Source: Thuidium tamariscinum (lineage: Eukaryota; Streptophyta; Bryopsida; Hypnales; Thuidiaceae). From it: DNA of 64,000 nt. Below the pieces are notes generated by a model. The model ran no database searches, was not told the DNA's origin, and worked only from the letters and a program-made list of their open reading frames with translations. The first letter of the stretch is position 1, and each line of letters opens with the position of its first letter. The DNA lies in assembly GCA_947034885.2 (NCBI GenBank), contig OX344758.2, positions 6,760,501-6,824,500 of the forward strand, given 5' to 3'. The position numbers and the translations under genes are program-made. Positions 24,924 to 37,269 of the stretch are shown here, one piece after another.

Positions 24924-26550
24924 CCAGAAAAACTTCTCTTCTTCTTCCCGTCATCATTGACGGAGGGAAAAAGCTCTCGCCGGGCCTTGCCCGCGCTCTT
25001 CTTCACCTTGCATGCCGCTCGTCCTGTCGGAGCGAGGACTGACCAGAACCTTCGCGAAACACACCAGCGGAAACAACCGGCGAGTACAACGGCACGCCTT
25101 GGACTTTGGCATAGAATCAGAACCAAGAGTCACCAAAAGCTGACCAACAATGTGAAGGCTTCCGTTGATTGCTTGACCCGCTCACAAACCTTGACATCAA
25201 CACCACTTCTTAAAGAAACAACGCCAAAAGCTACTGGTCAAGGACAAAAAACAAAGCGAAGCTTGACTTTGCATCAATATGCTCCCCCCTTAGTCCGCGG
25301 GGCGGTACATTCTGACTCTTCCTGTCGGTGAAGGAGTTAAGACAGCCAACGTCTAAATTTAGAACGGAAACTTTTCTAAGTTCCCGGAAGGATCATATTG
25401 ACAATAATGCTAAATAGACGACGGAGCACTTCATTACCGACTCTGCCTATCTCATGAGCCCTAGTCTCGGGGCAAAGCAGTGCGAGGGAGACAACGCGTG
25501 ATCATAGAGTACAGTGAAATCAAAAAACTCCCCGAAACCTAAAACTTCCAAAGCCAGAACGGGAAAAAGAAAATAGTGAACGAGCACGACGACAAGAAGG
25601 AGGTGCGAATCTCAGTGCACGTTTGTGGAGGATCACCCTAAATGATTTCGGTGAGCTACTCTCTTGCTATTTTAGGTGGAGAAGAAAAGAGGTGAGTCAA
25701 TCAAGCCACGGCGAAAATGCATGAGTTCACAAACTAAGTATTTTGTCTGGTTTCTTTTCTTTTCTTCTTAATGACAAAAGAAAACAGCGACAACAACGCC
25801 ACCGAGTCAGTATGGTCAATGCTTCTGTTAAGAAACAGACTATCTGAATGAGTTATTGCAGGTTCTTTATAAGTTACGGGAATACAATCCTTCGTTTCCA
25901 AAAAAAAAAACGTAGTAATTTTTTTTAAATGAAGAAAGAGAAAGTTGTACAACTCCTGAGCCCAGGCTTCATATTAAAAGCCGCGCCATCAAATGAGAGG
26001 TGAATGGTACCGTTGGCGCTCTTCGTACTCTCTTACGAAATCGGCTCGGAATGTATATTTCTATGCTCGCACGGACGAAAAGCTACTGTAGACACGACCT
26101 GCGCCACCCAACCTGCTTCGAGAGCATGCGTAATGGCTGACAAATCAATGCCGCAAATAAAACACAGAAATCAAAAGAGTCTTCCGCACGGTAAGGCGGC
26201 GCGGCCTGAATTGGAGTACGTAGCTGGAGCAGTAAGAAGCGAAATGCTCATCGACAGAAGCATGCATGAGAACACAGAGTCTCATCAGTTGAAGAGCTGA
26301 AAAACATCGGAGCCCTATCTGCGGAGAGGGTTTTCAGGGATTTCACAACAGTTTTCGACTCCAAGGAACAAGACGTCACTCATCACTCTACGTCCAAAAC
26401 TGAAGTTCCGAGTGTGCAATCCCCGAAATCCCTGCGACTGCGACCGAAGTGGGAACCCGGAATTCCACCGCAGAGAGGATTTCCGGCCTCTGTTTCGGAA
26501 GCGAGGAGTAAAGAGCGGTAAACCCAACTTCGCTCGAACTGCAAACACCA
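24924..26550 (-). promoter_or_regulatory. Upstream and leader region of the MOCOS-like gene
   Basis: This GC-moderate region precedes the first coding exon of the minus-strand gene and ends at the CACTA-ended element. It holds only short frames (60-124 codons) without domains, on both strands. It most likely contains the promoter and untranslated leader, possibly with a leader intron. I cannot place the transcription start or a TATA box. Confidence 0.4.
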
Positions 26551-26769
26551 CACTAATTTAGTAAAATTTAGTGTTACCACACTGCTTGCTTTAAAAAATG
26601 CTACAAGTTTTTACACTTGATGAACATTTTCACCACAACACAAATATTGATACTCTTTGAAGAAGAGGGACTCTGTAAATATAGTTGGTAAAAACATTCA
26701 TCGAGTGTAGAAGCTTGTAAAATTTTTTAATTAATTAGTGTGGTTAATTCTATATTTCACTATTAGTGT
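26551..26769. mobile_element. CACTA-ended inverted-repeat element
   Basis: The two halves form long imperfect inverted repeats of about 95 bp. The left arm (CACTAATTTAGTAAAATTTA, then CCACACT and TACAAGTTTTTACACTTGATG) is matched by the reverse complement of the right arm (CACTAATAGTGAAATATA, CCACACT, TACAAGCTTCTACACTCGATG). Ends that begin CACTAA recall the CACTA superfamily, but no matching 3-bp target duplication is seen. The spacer between the arms is only about 25 bp, so the RNA would fold into a long hairpin. Confidence 0.7.
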
Positions 26770-28739
26770 ACATAGTTAAAGCAAATTGGCATTTAAAGTA
26801 GACAAATTGCTTACATCTTGAGATGAATATGATCAAAGTCAAATTTCTCTTAAGACATTCTCATACCATTCTAGTAGAAGATCCTACAATTGAAATTGCA
26901 AGTAAAACAAAATAATGTTAAATTTTGTTGTTGTTTGCATTAGAAATGACAATTTTGAATGTGGTTTTTTTTGACAAAATGGCTTTAGCATGTAGAGGGT
27001 TAAAAATTTGAAGAAAGAATAATCATGTTGTACAAATATGCAAATTATGAAACAAGAATTGCAAGATTTGAAAGCATATATACTATTTTGCTCTAGAAAA
27101 ATGGTAAGTAAAAGAAATTATTTTAAGGCCTAGTTACTACTATCTACCATGAACTGCCTATCACTACCTGGTGGGTTTCCTCACCTCCCCCTTTCAGAAA
27201 ATTGGAAGTCATTTGATGTATTTCAAAAAAAAATTCACCCCTTATTCAAGAAAAATCAATTGTCGTTGGATAAATACAAAATACATATATGAATATGAAT
27301 ACAATATGGAAGTATGAATACAAAAAAATATATATATAGTAGTTCAAATACAGATACAACATATGAAATATGGCATATTATATGCACACAAAATATGGTA
27401 TATGAGATACAACATACAACATATGGGATTTGTCCCATATTGATTGCATTGACCCCATCCTCTCAAAATTACAAGAAGGGGTCAAGGAGTGGAGGGTGGG
27501 GATGGGATTTTCAAATTTTCAAATTTTAAATTGTTTTTACTTCATGCATGGTACATAGGCTATGCACCATGAAGAGGCACTATTCGCCTGTTACAACTTG
27601 TTTTCGAAGGCAACAACAATTGTTCCATCCTTAGAATGCAATTGAGGTTCCAAAATGATTCATCAGACTTCAAAATTGTACTTGTCAAAGTATAAACCCT
27701 CTCGCCTCTGAACAACCAATCCTTGACCCAATTGTGTTTGATTTGATGTTAGATTCTTTATAATGAAAAGTCCACAAAGTACAATTTCAAGCATTAGATT
27801 CTTGTAGAGTCGTAGTACAATTTAAAGAATCCTACCAAATTCTTACAAGTGTCAAAGCATGAGTAGAAACCTACGAAGCATGTGACCCTAGGAAAGTCAT
27901 TGTAGGCCAACATTTTGAGCAAGGATGTAGGTGTTTCAATGCATCTAGCAAAATACAAACTAGGTTATTGAAAATGCAATTTGTAAGCTATAATTAGCTC
28001 AATTATATGTAGAAATTCAATTGGAATTATAACTTTTTGATTACAATAGTTCAAATATGTAAACTACTACACTTGTATGGGTTGGAGGTATCACATCATG
28101 CAAGGCCTAGAATCAAGGCTAATGTAGTCATTGATTAGGACCTGTCATCTTAGTTAGCAAAAATGCATGAAAACAAATAGTTTGTACTATTAAAATAAAA
28201 CTAAAAGTGGCTCTACTTGCATATCTTTGGATGAACTTGCAAGACAAAGTGTTGTGGTCATCTACAAAATGCCATGTGTCCACATACCATTTACCTTCAC
28301 ACTACAAATTAGGCTCTCACCTCAACAAGTCCAGACTTCCTCATAAAATGTCTCTCTTCCAATCCTAAAATTTATGAAATTAAGCAATAATTTCTAGACT
28401 TTGACCAATTGCATCCTATCAAATATACAGGATCCCTATGTGTCACAAATATATGGCAAAGATTCTAATGTTTGACAACTTTGAATAAATCGTGGAATGA
28501 ACACTTGCACATGTACCAAGCTACTTCTTCTAATAGACTTTAGACTTGTAATATAGTCCCTCTAATAATTATTATCTATTGTGCAATCCATCCAAGATCC
28601 CATCATTTTTTCATTTTTCCCTTATAACAATGTATGTCTTAATAAATTATACTTTTTTAGGATAAGCAAATGAAGTATTAGAGGTGCATATCAAAAATGA
28701 AATGAGCATACTATAGTAGAGATTGCTTTAACACCTAAA
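26770..28739. other. AT-rich gene-free stretch with ATACA-type simple repeats
   Basis: At 27280-27440 there is a loose simple-sequence region built of ATACA and ATATG words, which produces short Tyr/Ile-rich artefact frames on both strands. Nothing else is recognised. Confidence 0.5.
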
Positions 28740-29300
28740 GTCCAAAGTCATTTATCATCAAAAACATTCAAAACTACCATATTCGATGTAAAAAATAAAA
28801 AATAAAACATTATTTTTTGCATATTCAACTATAGGATCTTGCAATAGACTAGTTTTAAATGTTTGGAAGAAATTTCAAAAACTTTGACCACATTGATCTC
28901 AAGATATAAGCTTCTAAAGAAGAAAATTTAATTTTTGTGTTTCATGTTTGACTAGATGACAAGGCTTTGAATGCTCTTTCAATTTCAAATTCTTTTGTTG
29001 AAGAATTCACTTGAAGGTTTATGAAAAAAAATTCAACACCTCTTCATTCTCAATCTTTAAGAAATGCTATGGATTGAAATAGGTATGAGATAGAGAAAAT
29101 AATTAAATTGTTGATAATTCTAAGATGGAATTGAAATACAAAAATCCCAATGGTGAAATTGTTTTAGAAAGCAAACTAAACCAGGTGCACCTTCTTTTTT
29201 AAAAATGTTAAAATTGAGTTTAAGAACATATTCAATACATTATTTTATCAAGAATTTGCTAAAATTGTATGTAAAACAAGAAGTTTCACATCACTCATTC
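28740..29300 (+). repeat. Dispersed non-coding repeat R600, copy 3
   Basis: It carries the R600 series in the same order: CAAAACTACCATATTC, TAGGATCTTGCAATAGACTAGT, GAAATTTCAAAAACTTTGACCA, and further on AAAATTGAGTTTAAG. It is diverged from the other copies and has no coding frame. Confidence 0.5.
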
Positions 29301-29804
29301 AAGTATAATGAATCAAATCTTTCCAAATAGATAAAAATATAATACAAAAAAATTATTTAAGAATTTGTTATTTGCCTTTGCATATTTGGAGCTTATTGTG
29401 GCATCACTTTTGCTTCCTTAACTTATTGAAAATTAAATTATATTCCCAAAAGCTAATCAACTTTCCCCTCTTAAAAAAAAATTTCAAAATTTTTGTTAAA
29501 AATTGAGATCTTAGATATGTCCTTGAAGTTCTAAAGTCTCATGTGGGAACTCTTACTCAAGAACTCTCAGGACTTAAGGGGTTTATGAACACCTCCTATT
29601 TAGCTTCTAAATTTCATAACTAATTGACAAGAGAATGAAAATTGTAGTGTATGTGATTGATTAGAGTGCAACTTACTTCCACATGCCTTTAATAAATATT
29701 CTTTGATATGCAATATCTTTGAGCTAGATCATTACTTAGAAAAATATTTTATGGACATTCACCTTCCCCAAACTAATGCCACCAACACCCATATTTACAA
29801 CTAA

Positions 29805-30130
29805 GGTAGAAGGCTTAGGAATTGCCCACCTAATGGCTGAAACTGAATTTTGGGGACGTGAAATACCTTGAAATATTTTTCAGTATATTTTCCTTGAAAG
29901 ACAAGTGGAATTAACATCTAACCCAAGTTGTTTCATATTTTTTCGAGCTTTGTGGAATTAGTTATCAAATTTTGAAGTTGAAAGAACATAGGGCTCTAAA
30001 ATGGTGCCCTAGCTAAAATGTACATTGTCATTACACTGCTGAAGGCTATGAAAAAGCAACATGTACAAATACTATACATTTAAGGTAGGGCACCATTTTA
30101 GAACCCACTCCATTCAAGAGCCTTCTACCT
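29805..30130 (+). mobile_element. MITE family M1, copy 2 (uninterrupted)
   Basis: The terminal repeats are GGTAGAAGGCTTAGGAAT at the left and AAGAGCCTTCTACCT at the right. TAA lies directly outside both ends (29802-29804 and 30131-30133), compatible with the 3-bp TWA duplication of PIF/Harbinger elements. The interior matches 3369-3674 (inverted) and 33649-34192. It encodes no protein. It is the empty-site reference for the insertion inside the 33.6 kb copy. Confidence 0.75.
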
Positions 30131-30173
30131 TAAATAACACCAAATTTCAACAAGCATGTGGGTCTGCTAGCTA

Positions 30174-30263
30174 CTCCCTCAGCCTCACTAAAAGCTTCCC
30201 AAATTCTTCCTGCAAAGACTGCAAATCAGCCTAATTAGGAAGCTTTTAGTGGGACAGAGGGAG
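30174..30263. mobile_element. Stowaway-type MITE
   Basis: Ninety bases bounded by TA (30172-30173 and 30264-30265). The ends are CTCCCTCAGCCTCACTAAAA and the reverse complement of CTCCCTCTGTCCCACTAAAA. The CTCCCTC terminus and TA duplication are the hallmarks of Stowaway elements of the Tc1/mariner superfamily. Almost the whole element is arm, so it would form a tight hairpin. It lies 44 bp from the end of the M1 element. Confidence 0.88.
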
Positions 30264-30539
30264 TACAAGCCTTCACGAAATTTCAGGAAAAAGATGCAAT
30301 CATTTACCCAAGTATTCCAAATTCACTGGAAATTTGTTGGGAATCTCCAGAAATTGTGTTTCACCCACTGCAGTGACAAAAATATTAAACAAAAATCTGG
30401 AGCCTCACTCAAAATTTTGCAGCCACCACGACAAAAGAAAAGAAAAAATTAAGTGAAATAAAATGGGCAAGAATAATCGACAAAAGGTTTAAAATGCTTT
30501 AAAGTCAACTATCTGAATCACTTTTTCAGACCTGAACAG

Positions 30540-33500
30540 CTACTGTAGCTCTCCCGCCATCTTGTCGCCATGCCTTCTTCATCTGGAGTCCGCGCTCTGC
30601 ACTGAGTGCACTCTGACTACTGTTGCTTTGGTTGCTTTGCTTCCCACTTCATTTTTTTCTGGAACAAATGAATGCTTCCCACTTTGGAAGCTCACGACCT
30701 TGACACCAAATTTGGCTTTCTGGTCATGAGCTTGCATTGCCAAATTTTGATGATTCTCTCTGACTTGAGTAGCAATTTTTTATTCATCCATGAGGCGCAA
30801 CTTTCATTTTCATGATGCTTGCAACAGCTAGTGAGCATTACGGTGTTTTGTCGTAGTATGAGATGTGAAGTTTGTGTGGGGATTGTGGATGGTGGCTTTG
30901 TATTTCGCCCTTTATAATGAAATTCCGTTTCATTTGTTTCAATAAAAGAAAAGTTTGTGTGGGAGGCAAGCTACCGCAGTCAGCTAAGTTAAGCTTAGAT
31001 AGAGATGGCGCATAGGATGCGTGAATGTGGGAAGAATCAGTACTTCTATATTTTGCACATGTGGGTCTGACGAGCTTGTCGGGAATGGTGTTGAAGTTTG
31101 TGCTCACTGCCCCTCCTGTCATCTTCTCGGACGTGCCGAACTGAAGTGAAGCTTTTGAAATTCTGATCGTGTGCACTGTGCAGCAGTCCTACCCTACGTA
31201 CCGCGACCAAAATTCGTGTTGAAATCGTGTGCGAGATCATGCTTGGGAAGCGGGAATGCCAATTAGGGTTTGCGTAGGGTGATCAAATGTAGGCGCGAAG
31301 CTGGGTTTCAGACTACGGTAACAACGTCTGTATGTCGATCTGCTTCATGAACCGGATGATGACGAGTTCTTTGTTTGGGAGTCAGAGGTTTACACATTGG
31401 ACTGCTCTCTTGTTTACTTTGATCATACACTGTGCTGTCAAAGATTTGTAAAATTATTTCCACCGCTGATTAAACGGATTGATTGCCTTTTGATTCCTGG
31501 ACTTGATTAGGTTAGATTGGCTCCTGCCTAGGAGACAGAAATTACTGTAATGTGCACTGTGAGAATGTGGTGTAGTCACTCTACTTACCCTAATCTGATT
31601 CAACAAGTATCGACATAAGCCAAGAAAGAAGTTCTTGATACGCAATTGTTTACAACCCTAAGTTGGAAATGGCCTCTCAACTTCATCTCGAAATTATATA
31701 TTGGACGTACTGAAAGCTGCACTGATAAGCAGTGTCTAGCATTCCAGCATTTTCTTCGATTCGTAGCTACCTGATTTTGAGTGAAATTTCTTTGTCACGA
31801 AGCAATATTCAAAACGCGCCTCATTAATGCTCCGGATTGCGACTTCATTTGTGACCCCCCTGTGAATTAAGTGCAGGTGACTGAAACTTCAATTACTAAC
31901 TGACACCAGCGAGCTTTCCTCTTTATGAGCGTCTGGCTCACGCTCTTGAGCACATCGTTTGACTCGAACTTTCCCGCCTGGAGGAGATTTGAGTGCTAGA
32001 TTGCATCCCCCTGTGACTTACTTGCTGAAGAGCAGGTGTAATTGTCTCACCAACGTTGCTCTCGCAGTCTCGAACTCTCGATTGTTTAGGGTTGGGGTTT
32101 ACAAACTGCAGACAAAGAAACGCTGCAGTTATCTAGGCAAATGGTGTTTTCTCACAAAACTCCAGCTCTGACAAGTGACAACCGTTCTAAGTTATTGCAG
32201 CTCACGACCTCCACTTCAGGTGAGTAAACCTGAGAACCTCATTTGCAACCTGAAACTTACCCAAGAGCAACCCTGATATATTCATACCTTTAAAAAGCAG
32301 AAATTGATTACAACGGTGTGCTGTGCGACTGCTACCTTAACCTTAACTTGAGAATTTTTCAGTTGATTGTAGAAACACCTATCCAACACCTCTAGTTTTT
32401 AGTCAAAACTGAGAAAACTCACCCAAAAAACACATGCTGGAGTGCATTGGAGTTCTCTTTCAGTTCCTTACAATGCTCAACATACACTATACTAAACTAG
32501 TTTACATCCTCAGATGCTCATTTGGACCGTAATTTCCTTATACACATGAACTCATTAATTTTCTTATCATCCTCCACCTTGTGCAGCATATTGTTCTTCA
32601 ATTCTATAGACAGTCACATTATAACTGTGCAATGAAAAGATGTCGAATCAACAGGTACACCACAACTGTTGTTGGAACTTGGAAGGTGACTTGCAGTCTG
32701 CTACATACAAAGCTGTATTGGCAGCACAAGAGACACAAAATGTCTTATAACTAGCTGTGAGGCTTGATTTGCAGGGAATTGTGAGGGATGATTTCCAGGG
32801 AATTGTGAGGCTTAATCTGCAGGGAATTGCGAGGGATGATTTCCAGGGAATTGTGAGGCTTGATTTGCAGGGAATTGAGTGAGGCTTGTTTTGCAGGGAA
32901 TGTCTCTAATTGAGGATTCTTTCTCAATCAACGATGCTTACTTGCGCGTGCACTAAGGTAAGCTTAGTGCGTGACTTCTTGTGCAAATGAAGGATCACTG
33001 TACTGTACTTTGTAATGCGAGTGCTGCAAGTCACTAAGGATCCGGACAAAACTTAATCTTAGAGGTGGTGCAATTTGCCTGTCCCTCCTTGATCATGCAG
33101 CTTGCTCATCAGTTAAGTTATAAGTTACTGTGCTGATGGAGGTGACACCATGACACGGATATGCCAACCACCCATCCAATGCCAATAATTTCTTGAGCCA
33201 AAATTAAATAATGTCCACTTGATGTATTGGGCCTGCTAACAGTAGCTGTCCATCGTCCATACTGCCTGTTGCCTGTTGTGAGTTGTCTGTCACTGGTTCA
33301 TGTTGAAGTGTCCATTTCAACTGTGACATCCAAGGTAGACAGTCATCACCAGCCCTTTTTTTTTAGTTTTTGAGAAAGTGCCAAGATGGCAACCACTTAA
33401 AATTTGGTGAAGCATTGTATATCTCCATCCATCCATCTTTTTGGCCAATAAAAACCCTTTCCAGTCATATCCATGCACTTTTTCATCCAAATTTGGTGAT

Positions 33501-33600
33501 TTCATCTATATTTTGAATAGAAATAAAGAAATTTTGGCGAAAAAAGATTACTTTTATTTGGTGAAAAGTAAACATTTATTTTGAAATGGTGCAATCTGGC
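30540..33600. other. GC-moderate island without a convincing gene
   Basis: Composition here is gene-like, but frames are short (63-112 codons) and no domain appears on either strand. A copy of the words ATGAAATTCCGTTTCATTTG near 30918 recurs inverted near 41670, so part of it is transposon-derived. The region also contains the 24-bp minisatellite at 32759-32903. It could be a decayed gene, a promoter-rich remnant or a non-coding transcript. Confidence 0.4.
32759..32903 (+). repeat. 24-bp minisatellite of two alternating unit types
   Basis: Six adjacent units share GAGG..GATTT.CAGGGAATTGT. Type A has GCTTGATTTGC and type B has GGATGATTTCC in the variable part; the order is A B A B A A. The fifth unit has two extra bases and the sixth is slightly short. 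One plus frame is open through the first five units as an eight-residue repeat (RLDLQGIV / RDDFQGIV) from 32751 to a TGA at 32879-32881, but it has no ATG. Confidence 0.85.
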
Positions 33601-33648
33601 ACCAAATTGACCAAAAAAAAGGGTTGGTCATCACACTGATCACAGTAA

Positions 33649-34192
33649 GGGAGGAGGTCCATTAAGCGCCCATCTAAGAGCTGGAACTCAATTTTGGGGA
33701 GGTGAAACTTCTTGAATTAATTTTCAGTAAATTTTTCTTGAAAGACAAGTAGAATTGGCATCCATAACATTCAATAGCATGTTGTGGCTCTGCCTTTTCT
33801 CTACAGTGAAGGGTGTGGCATATTCCACACCTAGCAACCTCTCCATCCTCCACATGTCCACTTACTTCAGTAGTTATTGATGAAACATTGTTGGAGTGTT
33901 GAATATTTCACACCCTGTACTATTGAGAGAAGGCAGAGCCAACCAATGCTACTGAAAGTAATGTCTAACCCAAGTTGTTTCATATTTTTTTGGAGCTTGG
34001 TGGAGTTAGTTATGATTTTTGAAGTCAAAATGGCATAGGGCTCTAAAGCCATGTACCCCCTCAAATGTACATTGTTTGTACATTCATGTAAAGATGAAAA
34101 AGCAACATGTACATAAAATGTACATTTGAGAAGTGGATAGTTTTAGAGCCTAAGCGATTTTAGAGCCTAAGTAGTTTTAGAGCCTCCTCCCT
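33649..34192 (+). mobile_element. MITE family M1, copy 3 (interrupted)
   Basis: The termini are GGGAGGAGGTCC at the left and GGACCTCC-like TAGAGCCTCCTCCCT at the right, with TAA outside each (33646-33648 and 34193-34195). The interior matches the copy at 29805-30130 almost throughout, but is split after AGAATTGGCATCC by a second element and resumes at TCTAACCCAAGTTGTTTC. The phrase TTTTAGAGCCTAAG is repeated near its right end. It encodes no protein. Confidence 0.78.
33770..33956. mobile_element. Nested inverted-repeat element inside the M1 copy
   Basis: The ends are inverted repeats: TTCAATAGCAT..GGCTCTGCCTTTTCTC at the left, and the reverse complement of the right end reads TTCAGTAGCAT..GGCTCTGCCTTCTCTC. 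The surrounding M1 sequence is continuous in the related copy at 29.9 kb, which shows this block is an insertion. No exact target duplication remains, so the class is unknown. Confidence 0.75.
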
Positions 34193-34195
34193 TAA

Positions 34196-37100
34196 TACAT
34201 GGATCTATTTTTTTAGTGTGGATGTCCCAAAAAATACTTGAGGATATTCATTTAATAGAATAGTATTTTAGTCCTTAAATGCTCAAATGTGTTTTGACTA
34301 TGAAAAATGACCATGGGCTTGTAGTTGTATTCAGAGAAGCAAATTGTTTTTTTCCTCTAACTGTAATTGTATAGATCTTTAAAGAGCTTGCTTGTTACTA
34401 TAAATAGCAATTTTGAGTGCAAAATTGCATTGGAGCCATGAGATTATAACAAAAGGAATGTGTATTTTCTATTTTCAGTTTGTTGCCTTTATCCATTGAC
34501 AATGTTTCAAAAATTTGCATATAAAAGTTTTTTTGGGATTGAAGGTGACATGAACAACTATAAAGAGTGTTAGGACAATAAAATGCGCTTCCTTATTAAA
34601 ACTTAATTTCACATAAAAAGCTATCACATTCATTACCTTGCAATTGTTGACATGTAATATTTTTTTATAAGTAGAATTGCAAATAGCTCCAAATCAACAC
34701 TTGCATGTTCAAACATTTAATGGTGAAAATCATGAAAAGACTATACTCTTTCTCTTGGGACCATTTTCTAAGCAAATGGATAAGCACAATCTCTTATATG
34801 TCAAATCAAGTAAAATTAGCAAACTTCACTCAAGTTGGGAATTGAAGTTAAATTGGCTTTACTCTTCCGCTAATAGTACATATATGCCTTTGAAAACCTC
34901 TCAAACTTGTCAAATATTAACTTTTTCAATGAAAATGAAAGTTTCCAATAGTTAACCTTCAAAATTGAATATCTTTTTTAAATGGTCAAAAATTTAATTG
35001 CTAGCATAGAAACAAGTTTGAAATTTCAAATTGACCATATGTTGTCAGTTGGTCAATTAGGAATTAATATGCACTAATTGAAACCATGCAACTTTGATAA
35101 ATTAGTGTCAAATGATCATGAACTAATAGGATCTTATTAACTCCTAAAGGCCCACATGTCTATTTTACTAATACTTAAAAACTTAGATAGGTTTCTAGAA
35201 AGTCAACTTTCATTGGATGTTTACAAAATTTTGATATAATGTGTGAATAAGTACTTCTTTAGTGGGAAAATAACTTCTTTTTTGATTGGTGCTCAAACCA
35301 AAAGTTATGTTGTCCAAAAAATTGTACAACTTGAGCAATTTGGACATCTTTTGCTAAAATCCTTTTTAACCCAAAAGATTTCCCATTTGTGCAACTAATA
35401 AAATATGTATGAAATTTTCAAAAATGAGTTAGTTCTCAAATTGCATTCTCAAAGGAGTCAAACTTTGTTTCCTATGTTAGGACAAAAAAACAATTTCTTC
35501 TAACTACAAATACTATTAAATATCTTGCAATGTATGCAGTCAAAGTCCTTGAAATTTTTCCCTTGTATTTCAAATGTTGGTCTCTAACTTTTCACCATTC
35601 GGATTTCAAATAACTTTTTTTCAATGCACAAAAAATCATTCCAAAGTAAGTGTATTGCTAATTCACTTAACTTTCTTGCATTATGAGATAATTTAGAGTA
35701 AGCTAGAGTGCTAGACTCCATAATTACTTTTGAAAATTTTGTATGAGTGTACCTAATAATATTTAAAACTCAATGGTAGAAAGACTCAAATTCATCAAGA
35801 GCAAATTTTTTATTCCAACAAGACTTGAAGTCTATTGATCCCATTTTGTAGGAATAAAAATAAGTTTCTTTTTTCACTTCAAATTTTATTTCAAATTTTA
35901 TAATGTGTTAATTCCCAAATTCAAGTAGGTTGAAATATTTTAGTATGTCTTTATGTGGTATACATTACTTTAATGTACTATCATAGGTGTAAGGCAGCTT
36001 CGCCCACTGCCTTGGCGAATATTTATTTAATTTGAAAAAGTAGTGTTCGCCACTCAAAAAAGGGGTTATTTGAAATTCGACTTTTTGAATAAATAATTAA
36101 CTATAATTTCACCCTTTAAACTAGGTTAACTAGCTTAGCCCAAGTACTCATTTCACCTATGAATCTCTCACTTGGCCACATGAACTACATGTTTTATTCC
36201 AAGCAAGAGAAAACAAACTACTTATACAAGTGGGGCGGTAGGGGCTAAGACAATCCATATGGGATAATGAGGATTTGTAAGAGCTCTACCAATCATAGTC
36301 AAATCAAAAGTAGGAATTGTGTTCAAAACAAAATTCCAAACTTCATTTAGGCATAGTAGAATAACTTTTTTGGAAAAAATTTGAACTAAAAAAAGTTACT
36401 AAATCAAGCTAAGTTTCATCTCCAAAAATCCGTTTGAGATTTCAAGACTCCAATAAAAAGTTATGGACAAAGTTCATGAAGTTGTTGGAGGAAACATTTT
36501 CTTTAACATTTTCAAACATCCTCTTAAATTTTCTACTTTTTCACCAAATTATTTTTATATTTATTGAAAGATTTGACTTTTCTTCACTACAATTTCCAAA
36601 TAATTTCACTATTGAATTTTTTGAATTAATAAATGGCAAAGCTACCCTACACCTGCATTATACTTTTGTGTGGTTCATGTTCAATAATAAAGTTTTTACT
36701 TCTATTTAAAAAATTGCAATTTTTGATAATTTATCTTACCCTCTTTGGTCCTTTAGGATTTGATTAGGAGTGTGCACTAGTTTGTAGATAGTACAGAGTC
36801 CATCAATCATATTATACAAATTGTATAAAAATTCACATAAAGAAGAAAAAATTGATAAATTCACACTTGATTTAGATTATCTACAATGGTATAAGAAAAA
36901 ATTGTCATCCATAAATTTTGGATGACAAGTGGGTAATTAGCATTTGGACTTATGTTTAGATAATTAGATCTTTTTTGTCTTCCAAATAATTCATTCTTGG
37001 TGGACATTAAACTCCCCTTTATAGTGGAAACATTTACTTTCTTCTACAATTAATATGCTATAATAAGTAGAGATACTTTCTATTTTAACTAAAAGACTTG

Positions 37101-37269
37101 AAATTGGTTAGAAATTAGTTTTGTGAATTGCATGAACTAGGTAAATCAATGCCATCTCTATTAGTGTTCATTAAAAAGAATTCTTAAATTTTTTGAGATG
37201 CCTTTGCTTTAGTAAGAATTGTAAAGTTCCTAAAATCATTGCTCATATAAAGCATGCATGAAAGACAAG
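34196..37269. other. AT-rich gene-free stretch
   Basis: I find no gene. A small hairpin, AAGGCAGCTTCGCCCACTGCCTT, lies near 35992-36014 in slightly GC-richer DNA, shown here as two arms AAGGCAG and CTGCCTT. Open frames at 34677-34955 and 36434-36709 have no domain and AT-biased composition. Confidence 0.45.
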
